Made by a program: the position numbers and the translations under genes
Notes under the pieces: generated by a model
Databases searched by the model: none
The model's input: the letters and a program-made list of their open reading frames with translations, nothing else
What the model was told of the DNA's origin: nothing
Shown here: positions 1 through 4,602 of the stretch, in pieces
Layout of the letters: the number at the start of each line of letters is the position of its first letter
Numbering within the stretch: the first letter of the stretch is position 1
From: RGIG2041 sp045578865
GTDB lineage: Bacteria > Bacillota > Clostridia > UBA1381 > UMGS1253
Direction of reading: 5' to 3'
Assembly: GCA_045578865.1 (NCBI GenBank)
Contig: JAZNLB010000001.1
Span: 1 to 9,127 of the forward strand
DNA length: 9,127 bases

Positions 1-124
1 CATCATTGATATTTATCACCTTTTTGCAAATCCATAAAACGATATTAATAGCAGCAAATTTGATTCCATAGTTTATAGGCAAAAAGAATGGAAACCAATA
101 TAATATCCATATAGGCATATACAT
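1..124 (-). CDS. Small hydrophobic protein, 5' part only (continues past the window edge)
   Basis: An open frame runs from ATG at 124 to base 1 without a stop, giving 41 residues that begin MYMPIWILYWFPFFLP. An AGGAG ribosome binding site lies 9 bases upstream; an in-frame ATG at 133 sits too close to it to be the start. The visible part is rich in Trp, Phe, Ile and Leu and looks like one or two short membrane-associated segments followed by KK and polar residues. It begins only 19 bases after the stop of the four-helix-bundle gene on the same strand, so the two are probably co-transcribed. I do not recognise the family, and because the 3' end is missing it could also be a short chance frame. 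Confidence 0.4.
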   Translation of the reverse strand, partial: MYMPIWILYWFPFFLPINYGIKFAAINIVLWICKKVININD

Positions 125-143
125 ACTTATCATCTCCTATATT

Positions 144-491
144 TTATCGTTTGTTCTTTGCGGTAGTGACGGATGCAATCAATTTTCTTCGTATTGTTCC
201 GCATTTGTTTGTTAAAGATTTATATGTTATTTCATCAATTTTACCTTTACGGAACAACAACTCTAACCAATATTCCGTTTCAAAGCTTTCTTTTAAAGCA
301 ATTTCTAATTTGTTTATAAAATCTGCTTTGCTTTGAGCATATTTTGCTTCGTGAAGATTTGCACCTATTGATGAAGAACATCTTAATAATTGATTAACAT
401 AAACAGAACACCCTTTAATATTGTCGCATAAGTCCGATATTTCTATAGCAAAATTAATAGTTTCTTCTCTTAACATATTTTTTTGTTCCAT
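144..491 (-). CDS. Four-helix bundle protein (S23/IVP/Avd superfamily)
   Basis: This encodes 115 residues. The core (about residues 33-80) has the family signature: QLLRCSSSIGANLHEA, then AQSKADFINKLEIALKE and ETEYWLELL, all predicted as amphipathic helices. Members are known from intervening sequences inside 23S rRNA genes (S23/IVP) and as relatives of the Avd accessory proteins of diversity-generating retroelements; they form small basic oligomers thought to bind nucleic acid. The start at 491 is chosen because AAAGGAGA lies about 8 bases upstream. The frame is open upstream to 653, but that part is only the hairpin array read as protein. No rRNA, reverse transcriptase or template repeat is visible, so this is a stand-alone copy. 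It lies behind rlmD and the array on the same strand and is more AT-rich than rlmD, which suggests transfer. The family call is firm; the function is unknown. Confidence 0.85.
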   Translation of the reverse strand: MEQKNMLREETINFAIEISDLCDNIKGCSVYVNQLLRCSSSIGANLHEAKYAQSKADFINKLEIALKESFETEYWLELLFRKGKIDEITYKSLTNKCGTIRRKLIASVTTAKNKR

Positions 492-507
492 GATCGATTC
501 TCCTTTG

Positions 508-683
508 TCGATATACACGCTTTGCGTGTTCGATATATTTTGCTCCGCAAAATTCGATATAAACTCGCTATGCTCGTTTTCGATATGATATAAATCTCGT
601 TGCCGTAAGGCAACATATCGAGCCGTAAGGCATATCGAGTTCTGATAGAACATATCGAAAATCTCGTAAGAGATTTATATCGG
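508..683. repeat. Array of seven small hairpins with mirrored 7-base linkers
   Basis: Perfect or near-perfect hairpins alternate with a 7-base linker. The linker reads TCGATAT at 508, 530, 554 and 580, and in reverse complement ATATCGA at 615, 632, 652 and 677 (the last ends in G instead of A). Hairpins: 515-529 (6 bp, loop TTT); 537-553 (7 bp, loop TCC); 561-579 (8 positions with a central two-base mismatch, loop TAT); 599-614 (6 bp, loop GTAA); 622-631 (3 bp, GTAA); 639-651 (5 bp, GAT); 659-676 (7 bp, GTAA). Stem sequences differ while stem form and linkers stay constant, so structure rather than sequence seems to be kept. The array fills the gap between the rlmD stop and the ribosome binding site of the four-helix-bundle gene. 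It may act as RNA (untranslated leader) or as DNA. Confidence 0.85.
587..681. repeat. 12-bp inverted repeat enclosing the second half of the array
   Basis: GATATAAATCTC at 587-598 is the exact reverse complement of GAGATTTATATC at 670-681. Paired, it would close a multi-branch structure holding the hairpins at 599-614, 622-631 and 639-651. The same bases 670-676 also form the local hairpin with 659-665, so the two pairings exclude each other. Confidence 0.7.
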
Positions 684-720
684 GGAGTGCTATGTGCGAC
701 ACAGCAGCACACAGCACTCC
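684..720 (-). terminator. 14-bp inverted repeat spanning the rlmD stop codon
   Basis: Bases 684-697 pair with 707-720, with one non-Watson-Crick position (a G-T pair in the minus-strand RNA) and a 9-base loop. The rlmD stop (690-692) lies in one arm and its last codons in the other. There is no T-run behind it, so an intrinsic terminator is doubtful; it may instead be a transcript-end hairpin or the boundary of the inserted array element. Confidence 0.45.
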
Positions 721-2063
721 ACATGCACAGTATGCGGAAACATATCCACCGGTACAACTGTGTCGATTTTATATGCGCCGACGGCGCACAAATATTTTAA
801 ATCGCGCGCGAGCGTTGCCGGGTTGCAGGATACATACACAATCCGCTCCGGCTTCATATTCAGTATGATTTCGAGCGTTGTTTCATCCGAGCCTTTGCGT
901 GGCGGGTCTAAAATCACCACATCGGCACGCTCACCCTGACTGTATAAATCCTGTATACTTTTTTGCACATCCCCACAGTAAAATGCAGCGTTTGTTATCC
1001 CATTATGCACCGCATTTTTCTTTGCATCGCGCACGGCATCTTCTACGATTTCCACGCCGATAACCTTCCCTGCATGCTTTGCCGCAAAAAGCGAAATCGT
1101 ACCGATACCGCAATAAAGGTCAAAGACGGTATCCGTCTTTTGGATATTCGCCATCTCAACCGCCGTTTCATAAAGCACCTGTGTCTGCGTGGGATTCACC
1201 TGAAAGAAACTATGCGGCGAAATTTCAAATTCCAAATCACCAATACCATCGCAAAGAGTTTCTCTTCCCCACAAAACATCGTTGTTTTTGCCAAGCACCA
1301 AATTGGTTTTATCGGTGTGGATGTTGTGTTGTACGCTCACCAAACCTTCCACGCCTTCACGCAAAAGAGAGACAAGCAAATCGGTTTTCGGCAAAAACAG
1401 TGCATTTGCAACCACAACCACCATCACCGATCCGTCCTTTGCCGTGCGGACAAACACATTACGAATTACACCCGAATGCAAATTTTCATCATAGGGCTTC
1501 ACCTTGGCAATACGCATATATTCCTTTACACACTCTGCCGCACACATCGCCGCATCGCTGCATACACAGCATTGCGCCGTCTCCACCAAATCGTGGCTAT
1601 GGCGACGGTAAAAACCGCAGACGGTCTTGCCGTCCTTATCCATACCGACCGGCATCTGTGTTTTGTTTCTGTATGCATACGGCTCTGCCATGCCGCGTGT
1701 CGGTTCAACAACAACATCTTTAAATCCGCCCAGTCGCGAAAGGGCATCTTGCACCTGCTTTTGTTTAAGGGCAAGTTGCGTTTTGTAATCAATATGCATA
1801 AAGTCGCATCCGCCACACTTGTCAAACACGGCGCAACGCGCCTGCACGCGCGCCGACGACGGTTTTAAAATCGCTTCAAGGCGACCATAGCCATAGGTCT
1901 TTTGCACCTTCACAATGCGGATGCGCGCCACATCCCCCTTGACCGCACGCGGTACAAACACAGCAAAATTTCCGATGCGACATACACCGTCTCCGCTGGA
2001 GGCCTGGTCGATAATTTGCACTTCGTATATATTATTTTTCTTAATTGCGGTTTGCAAATCCAT
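690..2063 (-). CDS. rlmD: 23S rRNA (uracil-C5)-methyltransferase, RlmD/RumA family
   Basis: This encodes 457 residues. The enzyme methylates C5 of a uridine in 23S rRNA with S-adenosylmethionine; in Gram-positives one family member (RlmCD) can serve two sites. Residues about 12-66 form a TRAM RNA-binding domain. Cysteines C77, C83, C86 and C165 fit the [4Fe-4S] site (C-x5-C-x2-C plus one distant Cys). Further motifs are FFQVNPTQ near 286-293, the SAM loop DLYCGIGT at 315-322, DPPRKG at 386-391 and the catalytic SCNP with C413. The start at 2063 has GAGGGG 9 bases upstream. A longer frame to 2123 is excluded because it runs through the promoter. The C terminus (VECCVLLCRT) ends in a hairpin next to the array. 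The 3' end of rumA-type genes is a known integration site of conjugative elements in streptococci. Family is firm; the exact target uridine is not determined here. Confidence 0.93.
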   Translation of the reverse strand: MDLQTAIKKNNIYEVQIIDQASSGDGVCRIGNFAVFVPRAVKGDVARIRIVKVQKTYGYGRLEAILKPSSARVQARCAVFDKCGGCDFMHIDYKTQLALKQKQVQDALSRLGGFKDVVVEPTRGMAEPYAYRNKTQMPVGMDKDGKTVCGFYRRHSHDLVETAQCCVCSDAAMCAAECVKEYMRIAKVKPYDENLHSGVIRNVFVRTAKDGSVMVVVVANALFLPKTDLLVSLLREGVEGLVSVQHNIHTDKTNLVLGKNNDVLWGRETLCDGIGDLEFEISPHSFFQVNPTQTQVLYETAVEMANIQKTDTVFDLYCGIGTISLFAAKHAGKVIGVEIVEDAVRDAKKNAVHNGITNAAFYCGDVQKSIQDLYSQGERADVVILDPPRKGSDETTLEIILNMKPERIVYVSCNPATLARDLKYLCAVGAYKIDTVVPVDMFPHTVHVECCVLLCRT

Positions 2064-2094
2064 ATGCAAGTTCCCCTCTGTTTTTTCTGCTAAC

Positions 2095-2123
2095 ATTGTA
2101 CCAAAAAACATTCCCTTTGACAA
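2095..2123 (-). promoter_or_regulatory. rlmD promoter
   Basis: On the minus strand, TTGTCA (2123-2118), a 17-base spacer and TACAAT (2100-2095), with TGG directly before the -10 (extended -10). The start of transcription would fall near 2088, upstream of the GAGGGG ribosome binding site at 2073-2078. Its -35 overlaps that of the divergent hydrolase promoter. Confidence 0.75.
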
Positions 2124-2145
2124 GGACTTTTCCTTATGCTAAACT
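2117..2145 (+). promoter_or_regulatory. Promoter of the serine hydrolase gene
   Basis: TTGACA at 2117-2122, 17 bases, then TAAACT at 2140-2145 with TGC before it. The consensus TATAAT at 2149-2154 is 26 bases from this -35, so it is probably not the partner, but it could be used with a poor -35. Overlaps the rlmD -35 on the other strand. Confidence 0.6.
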
Positions 2146-2175
2146 AATTATAATCACAAAAAAAGGGGGTACATC

Positions 2176-3360
2176 ATGGATTTTACATATTTAAAAGAAT
2201 TTATGGATATGATGGCGCGCGAGCGCACACCCGGTTGTGCCGTACAGGTATATCTCGGCGGGGAGCGCGTTTTCCGCTATGAGGCTGGTTATGCTGACTT
2301 AGACAGCAAAGAAGTTTTGCACGGAACGGAGCATTTTAATGTTTATTCCTGCTCCAAAGTTGCCACCTGCACCGCAGGTGCACAACTCTTGGAACAAGGC
2401 AAATTTCTTTTAACCGACCCGCTCTATGAATATATGCCCGAATTTCGGCATATGTCCGTTAAACAGGCAAATGGCGCGCTGACCGAGGCGCAAAATCCCA
2501 TTACTGTCGGGGATTTGTTTTCCATGACCGCCGGATTTAATTATGCCTCAGATGCGCCATACATCGAAAAGGCACATGCAGCTACAAACGGCAAGATGGA
2601 TACGCGTACGGTAATTCGTATGCTGGCAGAAGAGCCGCTCGATTTCGAACCGGGCACACGCTGGCAATACAGCATGTGTCACGATGTGCTTGCTTGCCTG
2701 GTAGAAGTGGTCAGCGGCAAAAAATTCCGCGACTATATGGATGCAAATATCTTTGACCCCCTCAGCATGAACCGAACGGTATATCACCATACTCCCACGA
2801 TTTCGGACAATCTGGCAACACTGTACAGATTTGAGCCATATGACAGTGACGGCAATCTCGATGATGCCAAAACACAAAAGAGCGGCAATGCCAGGGATGG
2901 ACATTTTATTAAAGTCAGCAAAATACCCAGCTTTGTATTCGGCAGCGAATATGACAGCGGCGGCGCCGGTATCGCCACAACAATTTCCGACTATGTCAAA
3001 TTGCTTGCGGCTTTGGCAAACAAAGGCAAGGGCTTATCTGGCGAACGCATTTTGTCGCCAAACACCGTCGAGTTGATGAAAACCAACCGCCTAACGGAAG
3101 AACAAAGAAAATATATGGACTGGAAACAACTTATCGGCTACGGTTACGGTCTCGGCGTGCGTACCTGCATAGAAAAGGCGCAAGGCGGGCACACCTGCAA
3201 CATCGGCGAATTCGGTTGGGGCGGTGCGGCAGGCTCCGAGTGCATCATTGACAGCGAAATCAATCTCGCCGTATTCTTTGCACAACATTGCTTAAATCCG
3301 TGCGGAGATTGGTATATGACGAGGCTTAAAAACATAATTTATACCTGCTTGAGCAGCTAA
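2176..3360 (+). CDS. Beta-lactamase-fold serine hydrolase (class C/EstB-like)
   Basis: This encodes 394 residues. The active-site motif S-x-x-K is S58-C-S-K61, followed by the helix of the beta-lactamase/PBP-like fold. The second motif is Y165-S-M (family Y-x-N) in the context of PGTRWQYSMCHDVL. The segment SGGAGIATTISDY (261-273) and the C-terminal FGWGGAAGS (346-354), which replaces the KTG box, are typical of esterase or peptidase members rather than resistance enzymes. No signal peptide is present, so it should be cytoplasmic. It probably hydrolyses an ester, amide or D-amino-acid peptide; the substrate cannot be read from sequence. The start has GGGGG 6 bases upstream. It stands alone, divergent from rlmD and closed by a terminator 5 bases after the stop. 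The fold assignment is firm; resistance to beta-lactams should not be assumed. Confidence 0.9.
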   Translation: MDFTYLKEFMDMMARERTPGCAVQVYLGGERVFRYEAGYADLDSKEVLHGTEHFNVYSCSKVATCTAGAQLLEQGKFLLTDPLYEYMPEFRHMSVKQANGALTEAQNPITVGDLFSMTAGFNYASDAPYIEKAHAATNGKMDTRTVIRMLAEEPLDFEPGTRWQYSMCHDVLACLVEVVSGKKFRDYMDANIFDPLSMNRTVYHHTPTISDNLATLYRFEPYDSDGNLDDAKTQKSGNARDGHFIKVSKIPSFVFGSEYDSGGAGIATTISDYVKLLAALANKGKGLSGERILSPNTVELMKTNRLTEEQRKYMDWKQLIGYGYGLGVRTCIEKAQGGHTCNIGEFGWGGAAGSECIIDSEINLAVFFAQHCLNPCGDWYMTRLKNIIYTCLSS

Positions 3361-3397
3361 AAAAGGGGTTCGGGTAACTTTGTTTCCCGAACCCTTT
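3361..3397. terminator. Bidirectional terminator
   Basis: GGGTTCGGG (3366-3374) pairs with CCCGAACCC (3386-3394) around an 11-base loop. On the plus strand TTTATT follows. On the minus strand the stem is followed by six T, a stronger signal. It serves the hydrolase gene and the putative small minus-strand gene that converges on it. Confidence 0.8.
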
Positions 3398-3403
3398 ATT
3401 AAA

Positions 3404-3522
3404 TCAATTTCCGCTTTCACGCCTTTGTTTTCCAAGCGCCGTTTCTACCTCCGCACTGCAACGCGGGCAAGCCACACGCTCTACAAGATAGCCTTTTCTT
3501 TCTTTTTTCCGAAATAAAACAT
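3404..3522 (-). CDS. Putative 39-residue CPRC protein, read through a -1 frameshift (or a decayed small gene)
   Basis: From ATG at 3522, preceded by GGGGG 7 bases upstream, the zero frame reads MFYFGKKKEKAIL and stops at TAG. Codons 5-7 are GGA AAA AAG, which contain the canonical slippery heptamer A_AAA_AAG (3508-3502). A slip of one base back gives ERKGYLVERVACPRCSAEVETAL and ends at TGA (3406-3404), just before the terminator. The joined product is 39 residues with one C-x2-C pair, a possible half zinc site. A minus-strand TATAAT (3550-3545) lies upstream. The alternatives are a single-base deletion or insertion in a dying gene, an assembly error in the A-rich run, or the uninterrupted frame 3536-3417 (39 residues, four Cys), which lacks a ribosome binding site. 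No family recognised. Confidence 0.35.
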
Positions 3523-3544
3523 AAATATTCCCCCATTTTCGTAT

Positions 3545-3550
3545 ATTATA
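3545..3550 (-). promoter_or_regulatory. Possible -10 box of the small minus-strand gene
   Basis: A perfect TATAAT on the minus strand, 22 bases before the ATG at 3522. It has no recognisable -35 at 17 bases and no TGn, unlike the other promoters here, so it is weak evidence. Confidence 0.35.
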
Positions 3551-3591
3551 CTTGTATTGTACTCCTTTTTTGCATAAAAGTAATCTGATTT

Positions 3592-3613
3592 TTTACATTC
3601 TTCTTACATTCTT
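3592..3613 (+). promoter_or_regulatory. Direct repeat with 11-base period upstream of the pqqD-like promoter
   Basis: TTACATTCTT occurs at 3593-3602 and again at 3604-3613. Read as hexamers, TTTACA, 5 bases, CTTACA resembles the spacing of boxes bound by OmpR/PhoB-family regulators (PhoP in Bacillus: TT-A/T/C-ACA repeated every 11 bases). It ends 10 bases before the -35 at 3624, a usual activator position. Confidence 0.35.
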
Positions 3614-3623
3614 TTGCCATTCA

Positions 3624-3652
3624 TTGACAGTTAAAATTTCATTTGCTATACT
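3624..3652 (+). promoter_or_regulatory. Promoter of the RRE/peptidase operon
   Basis: TTGACA (3624-3629), 17 bases, TATACT (3647-3652), with TGC directly before the -10. A near-consensus extended -10 promoter. Transcription should begin near 3659, leaving a leader of about 38 bases to the ATG at 3697. Confidence 0.85.
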
Positions 3653-3696
3653 GGTATAGTATTGGTACCCATATTGATATAAGGAGGGTATGTCGT

Positions 3697-3966
3697 ATGA
3701 AATTAAAAGATGGTTTCCTGCTCAAAACCGTAGCCGGCAGTAAAATTGTTGTGCCCATCGGCGAGGTTGCCGATGTATTCAACGGAGTGATTACGCTCTC
3801 CGGCAGCGCAGCTTATCTTTGGGAAAAACTGCAGGCGGGAGCAACAGAAACAGAACTTTTGGAGGCTCTGTTGGCTGAATATAATGTGGAGCGCGATTAT
3901 GCAGCGGCAGATTTGAAGCGTTTTATCAACAAACTACGCGATTCAAATATGCTCGAAGAAGAATAA
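3697..3966 (+). CDS. PqqD-family protein (RiPP recognition element)
   Basis: This encodes 89 residues. It fits the PqqD/RRE winged-helix domain: an N-terminal beta hairpin (about 7-32, GFLLKTVAGSKIVVPIG), the helix LSGSAAYLWEKLQAG (34-48) with the family's conserved hydrophobic-x-x-x-W pattern, and two further helices (51-62 and 68-86). Such domains bind the leader of a ribosomally made peptide and present it to a modifying enzyme. The start at 3697 has AAGGAGG 9 bases upstream; a longer frame from 3643 overlaps the promoter. It is followed after 4 bases by an S26 peptidase gene, so the two are translated together. No precursor gene, radical SAM enzyme or cyclase is seen in the flanks. Family confident; the peptide partner is unknown. 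Confidence 0.85.
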   Translation: MKLKDGFLLKTVAGSKIVVPIGEVADVFNGVITLSGSAAYLWEKLQAGATETELLEALLAEYNVERDYAAADLKRFINKLRDSNMLEEE

Positions 3967-3970
3967 GCGT

Positions 3971-4393
3971 ATGCAGCACATAGATATTGAAGTCCTTGTC
4001 GAATGTATGCAAGATGCATTTGCGCTCGGTAAGACTTTTTCATTTACCCCCTTCGGTATCAGTATGTTGCCCACTTTCAAAAATGGTGAGGATACGATAA
4101 CGCTTGCGCTCTGTGCAAAGCCCAAAATCAATGATGTGGTCTTTTACAGACGGCCGAGCGGCAAGTATACGCTCCATCGCATCGTCGGCAAACTGCGCGG
4201 TGGCTATATGTTGTGTGGCGACAATGAAAATGTGATCGAATATCCGATTTATCCGGAAAACATGCTGGCAAAAGTCATTGCCGCCAAAGATGTAAACGGC
4301 AATCCGATATCTTTTGCAAAAAGGAAGAGCCAATATAAAGATTTGTGGCTAAAAAAACTAAAACTGTATGTTAAAAAAATCCTTTGTCCATAA
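3971..4393 (+). CDS. S24/S26-family peptidase of the SipW/Sec11 (Ser-His) type
   Basis: This encodes 140 residues. Box B is S31-M-L-P-T with the nucleophilic serine. In box D, where bacterial signal peptidase I has the general-base lysine (KRIIG), this protein has LHRIVG with H69. Box E is G83-D84-N-E. Ser31/His69/Asp84 match the ER-type signal peptidases (SipW, Sec11). There is no N-terminal membrane anchor; the N terminus (about 1-25) is polar, and the C terminus (about 121-140) is a basic amphipathic stretch that could touch the membrane. It likely cleaves a peptide, perhaps a leader bound by the upstream RRE protein. The start is 4 bases after the upstream stop with only a weak ribosome binding site, which suggests translational coupling. 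The last codons lie inside the terminator stem. Confidence 0.85.
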   Translation: MQHIDIEVLVECMQDAFALGKTFSFTPFGISMLPTFKNGEDTITLALCAKPKINDVVFYRRPSGKYTLHRIVGKLRGGYMLCGDNENVIEYPIYPENMLAKVIAAKDVNGNPISFAKRKSQYKDLWLKKLKLYVKKILCP

Positions 4394-4410
4394 CAGACAA
4401 AGGATTTTTT
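4374..4410 (+). terminator. Terminator overlapping the end of the peptidase gene
   Basis: A 15-bp perfect stem (4374-4388 with 4396-4410) and a 7-base loop. The 3' arm ends in six T. The 5' arm codes for the last residues of the peptidase and the stop codon is in the loop, so the hairpin and the C-terminal KKILC are fixed together. Confidence 0.9.
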
Positions 4411-4458
4411 AACTTGTCCAATAATTTGAAACGAAACTACCTTTTGTTTTCGTTGTCC

Positions 4459-4531
4459 AGTAGGGCGCCGGATTTATCCGCGCCGTACATATGAGTAAAA
4501 GTTTGCGGCAATGCTAAATCATTGCCCTACG
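4459..4531. repeat. Palindromic interspersed repeat with GTAGGGC ends
   Basis: GTAGGGC (4460-4466) and GCCCTAC (4524-4530) are inverted ends. Inside are two hairpins: GGCAATG/CATTGCC (4507-4513 with 4520-4526, 6-base loop), and a GC-rich one around CGGAT-TT-ATCCG near 4469-4480, extended by GCG/CGC around one bulged C. This resembles the short palindromic GTAGGGC-type repeats scattered through clostridial intergenic DNA, but copies elsewhere cannot be checked from one window. No coding potential is seen in 4411-4552. Confidence 0.55.
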
Positions 4532-4552
4532 GTGTTGGTTTAACTTTGCACA

Positions 4553-4587
4553 TAAAAATATGCACCGTTGCAAGCAGCGATGCATAT
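4553..4587 (-). terminator. purC terminator
   Basis: On the minus strand, ATATGCA (4587-4581) pairs with TGCATAT (4564-4558) and the stem continues past one A-C mismatch through GCTGC/GTTGC-type pairs to a loop of about four bases. A run of T follows. It lies 15 bases after the purC stop. Confidence 0.75.
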
Positions 4588-4602
4588 GTTTTAAAATTCA
4601 AT

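Noticed and set aside
144..491. Intervening sequence within a 23S rRNA gene, or a diversity-generating retroelement
   Set aside because: No rRNA sequence flanks the gene, and no reverse transcriptase or template/variable repeat pair is visible in the window.
492..653. N-terminal extension of the four-helix-bundle protein (frame open to 653)
   Set aside because: The added residues are only the hairpin array translated; the family signature begins after the ATG at 491, which has a good ribosome binding site.
508..683. CRISPR array or repeat-spacer locus
   Set aside because: The repeated linker is only 7 bases, occurs in both orientations, and the pieces between are self-complementary hairpins of 10-19 bases.
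963..1868. Long plus-strand open frame of 301 codons
   Set aside because: It is antisense to rlmD, rich in His, Arg, Cys and Ile as expected of a shadow frame, and has no start signals or family features.
2064..2123. N-terminal extension of RlmD to an ATG at 2123 or 2096
   Set aside because: These starts lie in or at the -35 and -10 of the rlmD promoter, so they would not be in the transcript.
2176..3360. Antibiotic-resistance beta-lactamase
   Set aside because: It lacks a signal peptide and the KTG box and has esterase-type motifs (WGGAAGS), so a resistance role is not supported.
3417..3536. Uninterrupted 39-codon minus-strand frame with four cysteines
   Set aside because: No ribosome binding site precedes its ATG and its composition looks like an out-of-frame reading; kept only as an alternative to the frameshifted CPRC ORF.
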